Source: Acinetobacter sp. WCHAc010034 (GTDB lineage Bacteria; Pseudomonadota; Gammaproteobacteria; Pseudomonadales; Moraxellaceae). Taken from it: a DNA stretch of 64,000 bases. Positions 8,691 to 16,084 of the stretch are shown piece by piece (within the stretch, counting starts at the first letter, position 1; every line of letters begins with the position of its first letter). The DNA lies in assembly GCF_001696615.3 (NCBI RefSeq), contig NZ_CP032279.1:1922001-1986000 (forward strand), read 5' to 3'. The notes below the pieces were generated by a model. It ran no database searches and was not told the origin of the DNA. It saw only the letters and a list, made by a program, of their open reading frames with translations. A program made the translations under genes and the position numbers.

Positions 8691-8824
8691 ATTTTTCAGG
8701 CGCATAGAGAACAAAAAACCAACAGCAAATAGCAGAATAGGTCTTTCGCGCCGCGCCGAATTCATCAATCATAAGCATTGAACCTGATGCTAAAACCAAG
8801 GCATGCTGAGAAGGGGGAACGCCT

Positions 8825-9082
8825 ATGTGGTCACTGATTACTGCGGTTATTGTCGGCTTTATTGCTGGCCTGATTGCCCGCGCCATTCATCCCGGAGACA
8901 ATAAGGCCGGCTTTATTGTGACTTCCCTGCTGGGGATTGCCGGCTCGCTGCTGGCGACTTACGGCGGGCGCCTGCTCGGGCTGTACAGCGAAAATGCAGC
9001 CGCGGGCTTTATCGCCTCGGTCTTCGGCGCGCTGCTGATCCTGTTTGCGTACAACAAGCTTTCCAATAAGCCGGCGGCCTGA
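8825..9082 (+). CDS. GlsB/YeaQ/YmgE-family membrane protein
   Basis: This 85-residue protein has three hydrophobic segments with repeated small residues: GFIAGLIARAIHPG, KAGFIVTSLLGIAGSLLATYGG and AAAGFIASVFGALLILFAYN. This matches the transglycosylase-associated (PF04226) family, often annotated as a stress-response membrane protein of unknown mechanism. AAGGGGGAA lies upstream of the ATG. Its original terminator (arms at 9103 and 9522) has been split by a mobile element. Confidence 0.85.
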   Translation: MWSLITAVIVGFIAGLIARAIHPGDNKAGFIVTSLLGIAGSLLATYGGRLLGLYSENAAAGFIASVFGALLILFAYNKLSNKPAA

Positions 9083-9102
9083 AGCCGCGCCAGCCGCCGA
9101 TA

Positions 9103-9534
9103 AAAAATCCCCAAAGGCTATTTGTAATGCTGATCAGTTAAGAAGTTTCACCACAAACTTCTTAATTTTTAGGGCTATTCACGGCGGAGTCTTACCGTTT
9201 TGAAATCGATTTTTTGGAGCTCGTTTTGTTCCTTGCGAAACAGTGTTTCTCATTCGCCAAATGAGAAGCGAAGCTTCGCAAGGAAAGCATCTTGCGGCGC
9301 AGTGCGCCTCACCGCGAAACCTGTTCACTTTCTGCACTTAAACAGCTGTCGTCGCAAAAACAGTCCATTTCAAAGACCACTGCTTCGCCTTGCACTGCAA
9401 ACAAAGCAGTGCTTTGTTTTTGTTCAGGTTGCGGATGACGCTTCCGCGTATCAAATAAAGTCTAGAATTTAAAAAAGAAAAAGCCAGTCAGTTTCTTAAC
9501 TGACTGGCATTACAAAGGCTATTTGGGGATTTTT
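9103..9534. terminator. Ancestral glsB/dsbC terminator, split by the element
   Basis: Removing the element and one copy of the direct repeat joins AAAAATCCCCAAA - GGCTA - TTTGGGGATTTTT. This would be a perfect 13-bp bidirectional terminator between the converging GlsB-like and DsbC-like genes. The two arms are now more than 400 bp apart. Confidence 0.65.
9125..9512. mobile_element. 388-bp non-autonomous IS4-like element (MITE)
   Basis: The ends are imperfect inverted repeats: left TAATGCTGATCAGTTAAG and, on the other strand, right TAATGCCAGTCAGTTAAG. They closely resemble the IS4 terminal repeat as I recall it. A 13-bp direct repeat CAAAGGCTATTTG flanks the element (9112-9124 and 9513-9525), fitting the 11-13 bp duplications of IS4. 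No transposase is encoded. The interior is a series of hairpins: 9139-9165 (AAGAAGTTT / AAACTTCTT), 9231-9283 (CCTTGCGAA / TTCGCAAGG with a nested stem), 9402-9416 and 9483-9508. The last, read on the minus strand, ends in a T-rich run like a terminator. Confidence 0.72.
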
Positions 9535-9549
9535 CAATGCGGGCTGCCG

Positions 9550-10251
9550 CTACAGGCCCAATTCTTTCCAGATTTTTTCAATTTCCTGCGCCGGATAAGC
9601 GCCCATCAGCTTGGTGCCGTTGGAAAAAACAATCGCCGGCGTGCCGTTCAGGCCGAGGCTTTTCGCCAGCTGCAGGTTGCGCTCAACCGGATTCGCGCAG
9701 CTTTTCTTGCCGGCTGGCTGAATGCCTTTGCTCACCAGATTGCTCCATGCCAGCGCCGGATCCTTTTCGCAGAACAGCTGCTTGGACGGCGCCACAGACT
9801 GCGGCTTCAGCGGCAGCACAAAAGTATACAGGGTGACATCATTCAGCTTATTCAGCTCTACTTCAAGCTGTTTGCAATACGGGCAATTTGGGTCAGAAAA
9901 CACCGCCAGCTGGCGCTTGCCAGTCCCCCGGACGCTTTTCACCGCATCTTTCAGCGGCAGTTTTTTCCAGTCCAGCTGATTCTGCGTCAGCATCAGCGCA
10001 TTGGTTAAATTCTTCTGATCCTTCAGGCGGATCATTGAGCCGACTAAAATATGCTCAGCGCCTTCGCCGGCATAGATAATCTGGCCGCCGACAGAGCCGC
10101 TGTAAATTCCCGGCATTTCGGTGGCTTGAATATTTTCAATCTGCAGCGCCGGATACTTCGCTTCCAGCTGGCGCTGCACCGACGCCGCGTCCGCCACCGC
10201 CCATTGTGAAAGCGCGCCTGCCAAAAGCAGGGCGCAAGCTTTTTTCATCAT
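9550..10251 (-). CDS. dsbC: DsbC/DsbG-family periplasmic thiol:disulfide isomerase
   Basis: This 233-residue exported protein has a signal peptide (MMKKACALLLAGALSQWAVADA), an N-terminal dimerisation region and a C-terminal thioredoxin domain. The active site CPYC is at residues 123-126 in FSDPNCPYCK, and the cis-Pro loop GTPAIV is at 203-208. A second cysteine pair (Cys161, Cys185) matches the structural disulfide of DsbC. It would isomerise wrong disulfides in the periplasm. A GGCG ribosome site precedes the ATG. It converges on the GlsB gene across the mobile element. Confidence 0.9.
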   Translation of the reverse strand: MMKKACALLLAGALSQWAVADAASVQRQLEAKYPALQIENIQATEMPGIYSGSVGGQIIYAGEGAEHILVGSMIRLKDQKNLTNALMLTQNQLDWKKLPLKDAVKSVRGTGKRQLAVFSDPNCPYCKQLEVELNKLNDVTLYTFVLPLKPQSVAPSKQLFCEKDPALAWSNLVSKGIQPAGKKSCANPVERNLQLAKSLGLNGTPAIVFSNGTKLMGAYPAQEIEKIWKELGL

Positions 10252-10350
10252 CGTGTTCGCCTTAGGGATTTTTATGCCCCAAATTCTACTTGCAATCCGG
10301 CGCTGAACCTATTGTTTTTTCAGACGCTTACCGAAAAGCAACAGCAGCGC

Positions 10351-11328
10351 TCAGGCAGTTTCACGTGGAACATATCCAGCATATTCTGGCAGGTTGATTT
10401 CGACCGACACATGCGCAATCTCTGCATGAACCGCTAAAGCCCGGCGCACCTGATCGGCAGTCAGCGCCTGCTCAGCCTCCAAGGCCAGAATGCAGGAAAA
10501 CTGCCCGCGGGCGACTTTCCAGACATGCAGGTCAGTAATCTGCGCCGGCACCGGCAGGCCGCCAACCGCTTCGCGGATTTCCTGCACCACTGGATGATCC
10601 ATTTCCGCATCCAGCAGGGTTTTTCCGGTTTCCTTAATTAAGCCAATTGCCCAGCGCGCCACCAGCACCGAACCGGCAATGCCCAGCGCGGCATCCAGAA
10701 AATCCCAGCCCATGAATTTTCCGGCAGCCAGCGCGATAATCGCCAAAACCGAAGTCACCGCATCCGCCACCACATGCAGGAAGGCCGCTTTCTGATTTAA
10801 ATCATGATGATGCTCATGCGCATCGGCTGCGCCGTGATCATGGCTATGCCCGTGATGATGATGGCTGTGATGGTGATGGCCATCATGCAGCAGCCATGCG
10901 CAAATCAGGTTGACGATCAGGCCGGCAGCCGCAATCGGAATCGCCTGGCTGTAGTGGATTTCCACCGGATTGAACAGGCGCTCTGCGGAATGCAGCGCCA
11001 TGAAAGCCGCCACCACCAGCAGCAGAATGGCACTGCTGTAGCCGGCCAGTATTTCAATTTTCCAGGTGCCGAAGCTGAAGCGCCGGTCCTGCGCATAATG
11101 GCGCGCCGCCCGGTAGGCCATATAGGCCAAGCCCAAAGCCAGCATATGCGAGCTCATGTGCCAACCGTCCGCCAGCAGCGCCATGGAATTGAAAATCCAG
11201 CCGCCAATGACTTCTAACAGCATCATCAATGCAGTTAATATAGCAGCCAGCAGAATGCGTTTCTGCGCCAGCGGGTTGCCTTCATCAAACTGATGCGAGT
11301 GAATGCGCGGGGATGGGGATTTTTGCAT
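10351..11328 (-). CDS. dmeF: CDF-family metal efflux protein, DmeF-type (Co/Ni)
   Basis: This is a 325-residue cation diffusion facilitator with six membrane segments. The metal-site residues are in LLADGWHMSSH (Asp54, His57) and in HVVADAV (185-191). A His-rich cytoplasmic loop spans residues 148-175. The C-terminal cytoplasmic domain follows from about residue 230. Divergent transcription from an RcnR/FrmR-type regulator with an intervening TACT...AGTA operator points to cobalt/nickel export rather than zinc. The last codons overlap a parS-like sequence (10357-10372). The start is the ATG at 11326-11328. Confidence 0.87.
   Translation of the reverse strand: MQKSPSPRIHSHQFDEGNPLAQKRILLAAILTALMMLLEVIGGWIFNSMALLADGWHMSSHMLALGLAYMAYRAARHYAQDRRFSFGTWKIEILAGYSSAILLLVVAAFMALHSAERLFNPVEIHYSQAIPIAAAGLIVNLICAWLLHDGHHHHSHHHHGHSHDHGAADAHEHHHDLNQKAAFLHVVADAVTSVLAIIALAAGKFMGWDFLDAALGIAGSVLVARWAIGLIKETGKTLLDAEMDHPVVQEIREAVGGLPVPAQITDLHVWKVARGQFSCILALEAEQALTADQVRRALAVHAEIAHVSVEINLPEYAGYVPRETA
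10357..10372. promoter_or_regulatory. parS-like centromere site (inside dmeF)
   Basis: The 16-mer AGTTTCACGTGGAACA, read on the minus strand TGTTCCACGTGAAACT, differs from the ParB-binding consensus TGTTNCACGTGAAACA only at its last base. It encodes the VPRET residues near the end of dmeF. Confidence 0.65.
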
Positions 11329-11346
11329 TATCTTAAACTTTTAATA

Positions 11347-11361
11347 TACTCCCCCATAGTA
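11347..11361. promoter_or_regulatory. RcnR/DmeR-type operator in the dmeF-rcnR intergenic region
   Basis: TACT - CCCCCAT - AGTA, a TACT/AGTA inverted repeat around a C/G tract. This is the operator class bound by RcnR-like repressors. It sits 19 bp upstream of the dmeF start and 23 bp upstream of the regulator start, so it can control both. Confidence 0.75.
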
Positions 11362-11383
11362 TATTTATTTTTGGAGCATTGCG

Positions 11384-11650
11384 GTGGGTCATTTGCATCA
11401 GGATAAAAAAATATTGAACCGGGTCAAGCGCCTGCAGGGCCAGATCAATGCCGTAGAGCAGGCGCTGCTGCAGCCTGAAGCCGGCTGCATCGAAGTGCTG
11501 CAGCAGGCGGCCGCCATTAAAGGCGCAGTCAACGGCCTGATGAATGAGCTGATTGAAGCGCATTTGCGCCATCACGTGCTTGCCGGCGCGGAGGCGGTGA
11601 ATGAAGAGGAGCTGGCGGAATTCCTCAAGCTGCTGAAGCGCTATGCTTAA
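11384..11650 (+). CDS. RcnR/FrmR-family (DUF156) metal-sensing repressor
   Basis: This 88-residue all-helical protein starts at a GTG with TTGGAG 9 bases upstream. The family motifs RVKRLQGQI and AAIKGAVNGLMNELIEAHLRHH are clear. The four ligands of nickel/cobalt sensor RcnR are all present: His3, Cys35, His60 and His64. FrmR-type formaldehyde sensors carry Glu at position 64, so a metal sensor is favoured. It is divergent from the CDF exporter and flanks the matching operator, so it most likely represses both until Co/Ni binds. Confidence 0.88.
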   Translation: MGHLHQDKKILNRVKRLQGQINAVEQALLQPEAGCIEVLQQAAAIKGAVNGLMNELIEAHLRHHVLAGAEAVNEEELAEFLKLLKRYA

Positions 11651-11770
11651 GCGCCTGCAATTGATGAATTGACCGGCGCGCGCTGCGCTCTTACACTGTG
11701 GCTGTATTCTTCTATTTTCTCACAGCATGCATTTTTTACCGCAGCTGCGTGAAGCTATGCGGCCTGCTCA

Positions 11771-12952
11771 ATGACAAATTCTCAATCCTGGCGCCCTTTC
11801 ACCATGGTCAGCCTTGCCCTGATTATGGGAACAGTCGGCACGGCTTTGGCCAGCCCGCTGTATCCGGTTTATCAGCAGCTTTGGCATCTGCAGCCTAGCC
11901 AGATCACCTATATTTTTGTGGCCTACATGTTCGGCTGCCTGGCTGCCCTGCTGTTTTTGGGGCGCGCCAGCAACAGTTTCGGCTTTTTAACCACGCTGCA
12001 GGCCGGCCTGCTGTTTGTGATTGCCGGACTTGCGCTTTCCGCAGCCTCTCCAGACGCACTCAGCCTGTCATTTGCGCGGTTCCTGATTGGCATTGCATCC
12101 GGCCTGATCAATACTTCAGCCATGCTCGGCCTGATTTACACCATTCCGGACAGCCATAAGCACAGCGCGCCGCAGCTCAGCTCAATCATTACGGTAATCG
12201 GCTTTGGCTTAGGCCCATTGATCGGTGGCGCGATTGCGCAGTTTTCTTCCCGCCCGCTGGTGATGCCGTATTTACCGGTGATTGCAGGCGCCGCGCTGTG
12301 CCTATTCGGCCTGTTTTCCGTCAAAATCCGGCCGGCGCAGAAGCAGCCGTTTTCCGTGGCGCCGCACCTGCAGCTGCCGGCGCCGGAATATCACGGGCCG
12401 TTTTATATTGCGGGCTTTACCGCATTCAGCGCTTTTGCCTCATTCAGCCTGTTTGCCTCACTGGCGCCATCCTTCGTCAAGGAAGTCATTCCCTGGCATG
12501 GGCCTTTGGTCAGCGGCACCGCGATTGCCAGCATTTTGATGCTGTCCGCATTGGCGCAGTTCACTGCCAAAAAGCTCAATCCGCAGGCCGCGGTGCGCGC
12601 GGGGCTGATTTCACTGATTATCAGCTATGTCCTGCTGGGCGCCTGCATGCAGATGCACTGGAGCATGCTGTTTTTTGCCAGTGTCCTGTTCGTGGGCATA
12701 GGGCACGGTTTAGGCCTGCTCGGGGCTTTCGGCATGATTCACGGCATGACCGTTCCGGATAACCGCGCAGCCGTAATGTCGACCTACCTGTTTATCGGCT
12801 ATTTGGGCACTATTTTGCCGATTATCGGGGCCGGCTATCTGTCCGATCATTTTGGCCTGGGCGTAGGCGTTTCAGGCTTCTGCATTGCTGTTGGGCTGCT
12901 GTGCGCAGGGTTGCTGCTTTTCCAGCGCAGGATAAAACAGGCAGCGCAGTAA
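11771..12952 (+). CDS. MFS transporter (DHA1-like)
   Basis: This 393-residue protein has about twelve membrane segments. The loop between segments 2 and 3 reads LFLGRASNSFGFL, a degenerate form of the MFS G-x-x-x-D/R motif, and SFARFLIGIASGLINTSAM is the segment 4-5 region. A central hydrophilic loop at about residues 185-210 divides the two halves. The substrate cannot be told; the family includes drug exporters. No linked regulator is apparent, although the RcnR-like gene ends 120 bases upstream in the same direction. Confidence 0.78.
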   Translation: MTNSQSWRPFTMVSLALIMGTVGTALASPLYPVYQQLWHLQPSQITYIFVAYMFGCLAALLFLGRASNSFGFLTTLQAGLLFVIAGLALSAASPDALSLSFARFLIGIASGLINTSAMLGLIYTIPDSHKHSAPQLSSIITVIGFGLGPLIGGAIAQFSSRPLVMPYLPVIAGAALCLFGLFSVKIRPAQKQPFSVAPHLQLPAPEYHGPFYIAGFTAFSAFASFSLFASLAPSFVKEVIPWHGPLVSGTAIASILMLSALAQFTAKKLNPQAAVRAGLISLIISYVLLGACMQMHWSMLFFASVLFVGIGHGLGLLGAFGMIHGMTVPDNRAAVMSTYLFIGYLGTILPIIGAGYLSDHFGLGVGVSGFCIAVGLLCAGLLLFQRRIKQAAQ

Positions 12953-12999
12953 AAGCGGCGGATATCAAAAAGCCCCTATTAAACTGCGCTGCCTTTCAG

Positions 13000-14190
13000 T
13001 CAATTTCCGACAATCAGAAGCCCGTCCTGCTCGGACAGGAAATCCAGCTCAATCAGCTTTTCTATGTCCCGGTAAAATGTCCTTTCCACCTTTCCGCTGT
13101 ATAAAGCCTGAATTTGCGGGATGCGGTACAGATCAGCCTTGGACAGGAATTTGCTATTTTCCCCAATTGCCCGCATCAGGTTATGAATTAAGTTGAATTG
13201 GCGGTCTGAAATCTTCCTGCTGAATTTGGCATCATTCAATGCGGTTTGATAAAGCAGAAAGTGAATCAGCGTATTGCTTTGATCATGCAGATATTCAATT
13301 GTTGCAAACATCCCTTTGAGCACAAATTCAATGAACATCTGGTTCGGATAATCTTCTTTCCTTGCGGCCTGCTGCCTGCACTGATTGAACAAAGCAAAGT
13401 ATTCATGAATATTGGTTTGATAATATTTCCAGATGGCGGATGAGCTGAATCTGTACCCGGACTGCTCAAGAATGAACATTTCAATTAGGCGGCCAGTACG
13501 CCCATTGCCGTCCCAGAATGGATGAATCAGCTCAAAATAGTAGTGCGCCAGGCAAGCTCTGACAATCGCAGGCTGGCTGATGACATGAGGGCTATTCAGC
13601 CACTCCACCCAAGCCTGAATAAGGTACTCAATATCCTCCACGCATTTGGGCGGGCGGTATATGCCTCCATGCGCGTCATTGCCAACAACCGTTTTCTGGC
13701 CGGGCCGGTTATTCCTTAATTGCCCTGCAGGATTATGCTGTTCTGCCAAGTTTTGCGAAACCAGGGTATGCAGCTGAAACATGGCCGAAAGCTCAAAAGC
13801 CTTGCCACTCAAAGGAGCCAATTGCTTTGAACTGGATTTCTTGACCCATTCAATAGACTCTTTTAAATTCGTAAGGCGCTTTTCTTCCGACTTCTGAATC
13901 GTTTTCGGGTCCTGCTTTAAGATGTCGGCGGTTTCCTGCTCCGTAAACTGGCCGCCCTCAATCGTATTGGTGCTGTAAATGCTGCTGGCAAGCACCTTAT
14001 CCTGCACCTGATCAATAATTAAAGGCAGGCTGGGCGTTTTATTGAAGCGGTTCTGTGAATCGTTGACGCGGTCAAGCAGCGCCTGAACCTGATTCAGCTC
14101 AAAACCCAGTTGAAATATAAAAGGGCCGGACTTATACGTCATGACTCTCAATGTGGTGTCATCTATCCATACTTTACTCTGTTCAGGCAT
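13000..14190 (-). CDS. Fic-family AMP-transferase, class II
   Basis: This 396-residue protein carries the Fic motif HPFWDGNGRTGR at residues 223-234, with catalytic His223, so it should transfer AMP (or a related nucleotide) to a protein hydroxyl. The inhibitory motif T-x-x-x-E-G (TNTIEG, residues 74-79) lies N-terminal to the Fic domain, which makes it a class II self-inhibited Fic. The C-terminal 100 residues look like a winged-helix region (KISDRQFNLIHNLMRAIG, ALYSGKVERTFYRDIEKL). It is a single gene with no visible antitoxin partner. Two phased repeat arrays precede it. Target unknown. Confidence 0.88.
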   Translation of the reverse strand: MPEQSKVWIDDTTLRVMTYKSGPFIFQLGFELNQVQALLDRVNDSQNRFNKTPSLPLIIDQVQDKVLASSIYSTNTIEGGQFTEQETADILKQDPKTIQKSEEKRLTNLKESIEWVKKSSSKQLAPLSGKAFELSAMFQLHTLVSQNLAEQHNPAGQLRNNRPGQKTVVGNDAHGGIYRPPKCVEDIEYLIQAWVEWLNSPHVISQPAIVRACLAHYYFELIHPFWDGNGRTGRLIEMFILEQSGYRFSSSAIWKYYQTNIHEYFALFNQCRQQAARKEDYPNQMFIEFVLKGMFATIEYLHDQSNTLIHFLLYQTALNDAKFSRKISDRQFNLIHNLMRAIGENSKFLSKADLYRIPQIQALYSGKVERTFYRDIEKLIELDFLSEQDGLLIVGN

Positions 14191-14194
14191 ATTC

Positions 14195-14223
14195 TGTCAG
14201 GAAAAATGTCAAAGGAAATGTCA
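14195..14223. repeat. Proximal 12-bp-phased TGTCA array upstream of fic
   Basis: Three TGTCA boxes start at 14195, 14207 and 14219, exactly 12 bp apart, within the first 35 bases upstream of the fic start codon. They match the core of the distal array at 14274-14314. This is a candidate operator. Confidence 0.7.
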
Positions 14224-14269
14224 AAACATTAATATTGTATTTCATATATTTAGTCAATTTTTTATCAAA

Positions 14270-14318
14270 AAAATGTCAGAGAAAATGTCAGAGAAAATGT
14301 CAGAGAAAATGTCAGAAA
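14270..14318. repeat. Distal array of four 12-bp direct repeats upstream of fic
   Basis: AATGTCAGAGAA is repeated; TGTCA starts at 14274, 14286, 14298 and 14310, again 12 bp apart. Between this array and the proximal one lies a possible fic promoter on the minus strand: TTGACT (14252-14257) and, 17 bp further on, TATTAA. The array would sit just upstream of the -35 box. Confidence 0.75.
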
Positions 14319-14636
14319 ATACATGTTTATTTTTTAGTATGGAATATCAGCAGGTTAAGGCTTGCATCAAAGCTGCAGCCGCGCATCAGCTGTATTTCTA
14401 TCCCGCTTTGCGGATGCTGCTCCAAGCCTCCGCCATTGAGGAAATCCTATCTTAGAGTCACGGCCCGGCATGCCCCCCCATTGCAGTAAATTTATCCAGC
14501 TGCTTGTCTGATTTGCTATTTTTATAAATGCGGGTATTTTTAAGCAGATTAAAAATCATCAAGCACTTAAAACCTAATGCTTTTTAACCCGCAAGCAAAC
14601 GCTTCACAGCTGACTGAGCATAAGCTGAATTTAAAA
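14319..14636. other. Intergenic region between fic and mnmE, no gene seen
   Basis: Short open frames occur (for example a 38-codon frame from 14338) but none has a convincing ribosome site or recognisable composition. No terminator for mnmE with a clear T-run was found here. Confidence 0.5.
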
Positions 14637-15992
14637 TTACTTTCCGATGCAGAATGAGCCGAAAATTCTTCCCAGCAGGTCATCCGCGCTGAAATCACCG
14701 GTAATTTCCCCCAGGGCATTCTGCGCCAGGCGCAAAGATTCCGCGACCAGCTCGCCGGCATGGTAAACCGTCAGCTGCTCGCGCGCTTCCGCAAGATAGC
14801 GCTGCGTGCGCTTCATTGCGTCCAAATGGCGGGTGCGGGCAATAAAGGTATCTTCTTCAGGCTGGAAGCCTGCATGCGCTGTAACCGCATCAATCAGCGC
14901 CTGAACGCCGGTTTCCTGCTTGGCGGACACCGCAATATGGCGGAAGCCCTGATAGTCGCTGATCTGCGCTGAAGCGCCGGTTAAATCGCATTTATTGCCA
15001 ATCAGCATCAGACGCTTCGGCTCAAGATGGGCCGCAAAATAGCGCTGCGCCAGCTGCAGCGGGTCTTCGCCTTGGCTCAGGTCATATACCAGCAGCAGCA
15101 GGTCGGCCTGTTCAATTTCCTGAATGGCGCGGCGGATGCCTTCCTTTTCCACCACATCACCTGTTTCGCGCAGGCCTGCAGTATCGGTCAGGGTAATCGG
15201 CAGGCCATTCAGGCTGATGGTTTCATGCAGCACATCGCGGGTGGTGCCGGCAATATCGGTGACAATCGCGCGCTCAGTGCCCGCCAGCGCATTCAGCAGG
15301 GAAGACTTGCCGGCATTCGGCTTGCCGGCAATCACCACCTGCAGGCCTTCGCGCAGAAGCTGGCCTTGGCGCGCAGACTGCTGCACCTGCGTTACCGATG
15401 CGCTGACCTGATCCAGCAGCGCCAAGATTTTGCCGTCCGCCAGAAAGTCGATTTCCTCTTCCGGAAAATCAATGGCCGCTTCCACATGCAGGCGCAGGTA
15501 AATCAGGTTTTCCAGCACCGCATTGACTTTGGACGAAAATGCGCCCTGCAGGGAACGCACCGCAGAGCGGGCCGCCGCCTGAGAAGTCGCGTCAATCAAG
15601 TCGGCAATCGCCTCGGCCTGCACCAAGTCCAGCTTGCCGTTTTCAAAGGCGCGCATGGAAAATTCGCCGGCTTTGGCGGCCGCTGCGCCCAGCTCCAGCA
15701 GGCGCGCCAGCAGGGCATTTTGAATCACCGGGCCGCCGTGGCCCTGCAGCTCCACCACATCTTCGCCGGTAAAGGAGTGCGGATTGGGAAAGCAGATCGC
15801 AAGCCCCTCATCCATCACTTCGCCGCGCTCATCCAGAAATTGGCGGAAGCCGGCATAGCGGGCCTTGGGCAAGGCCTTCTGCGTCAGCGCTTCGGCAATG
15901 GCGTAAGCTTTAGGTCCAGACAGGCGAATGACCCCTACGCCGCCGCGGCCCGGCGGTGTGGCGATTGCAGCGATAGTGGTTCGATTTTGCAT
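14637..15992 (-). CDS. mnmE: MnmE (TrmE), tRNA U34-modifying GTPase
   Basis: This 451-residue protein works with MnmG (GidA) to make the cmnm5 modification on U34 of certain tRNAs. An N-terminal formyl-THF-binding domain begins MQNRTTIAAIATPPGRGGVGVIRLSGP. The G domain has G1 GKPNAGKSS, then DTAGLRET and the NKCD motif. The protein ends in CIGK with the conserved C-terminal cysteine. I start at 15992 because AGGTG is 8 bases upstream; an ATG three codons earlier lies too close to it. It is the last gene of the rpmH-rnpA-yidD-yidC cluster, behind a terminator. Confidence 0.95.
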   Translation of the reverse strand: MQNRTTIAAIATPPGRGGVGVIRLSGPKAYAIAEALTQKALPKARYAGFRQFLDERGEVMDEGLAICFPNPHSFTGEDVVELQGHGGPVIQNALLARLLELGAAAAKAGEFSMRAFENGKLDLVQAEAIADLIDATSQAAARSAVRSLQGAFSSKVNAVLENLIYLRLHVEAAIDFPEEEIDFLADGKILALLDQVSASVTQVQQSARQGQLLREGLQVVIAGKPNAGKSSLLNALAGTERAIVTDIAGTTRDVLHETISLNGLPITLTDTAGLRETGDVVEKEGIRRAIQEIEQADLLLLVYDLSQGEDPLQLAQRYFAAHLEPKRLMLIGNKCDLTGASAQISDYQGFRHIAVSAKQETGVQALIDAVTAHAGFQPEEDTFIARTRHLDAMKRTQRYLAEAREQLTVYHAGELVAESLRLAQNALGEITGDFSADDLLGRIFGSFCIGK

Positions 15993-16030
15993 AACATACA
16001 CCTAAAAATACTCAAACAGCGGCCAAAGAA

Positions 16031-16064
16031 AAATCCGCCTAAGATTACCATCTTAAGCGGATTT
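16031..16064 (-). terminator. Terminator between yidC and mnmE
   Basis: AAATCCGCCTAAGAT - TACC - ATCTTAAGCGGATTT, a 15-bp stem with one mismatch; T-rich sequence follows on the minus strand (GGATTTTTC). It probably separates mnmE from the yidC operon, partly or fully. Confidence 0.75.
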
Positions 16065-16084
16065 ATTCAGCTCGTCAGCAGCAC

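Noticed and set aside
9200..9472. A 90-codon plus-strand frame inside the MITE as a transposase remnant
   Set aside because: The translation is basic and serine-rich without DDE-transposase motifs; it runs through hairpin arms.
14338..14455. 38-codon plus-strand frame after the fic repeats
   Set aside because: No ribosome site and no downstream context; the upstream extension (MSEKMSEK...) is simply the 12-bp repeats translated.
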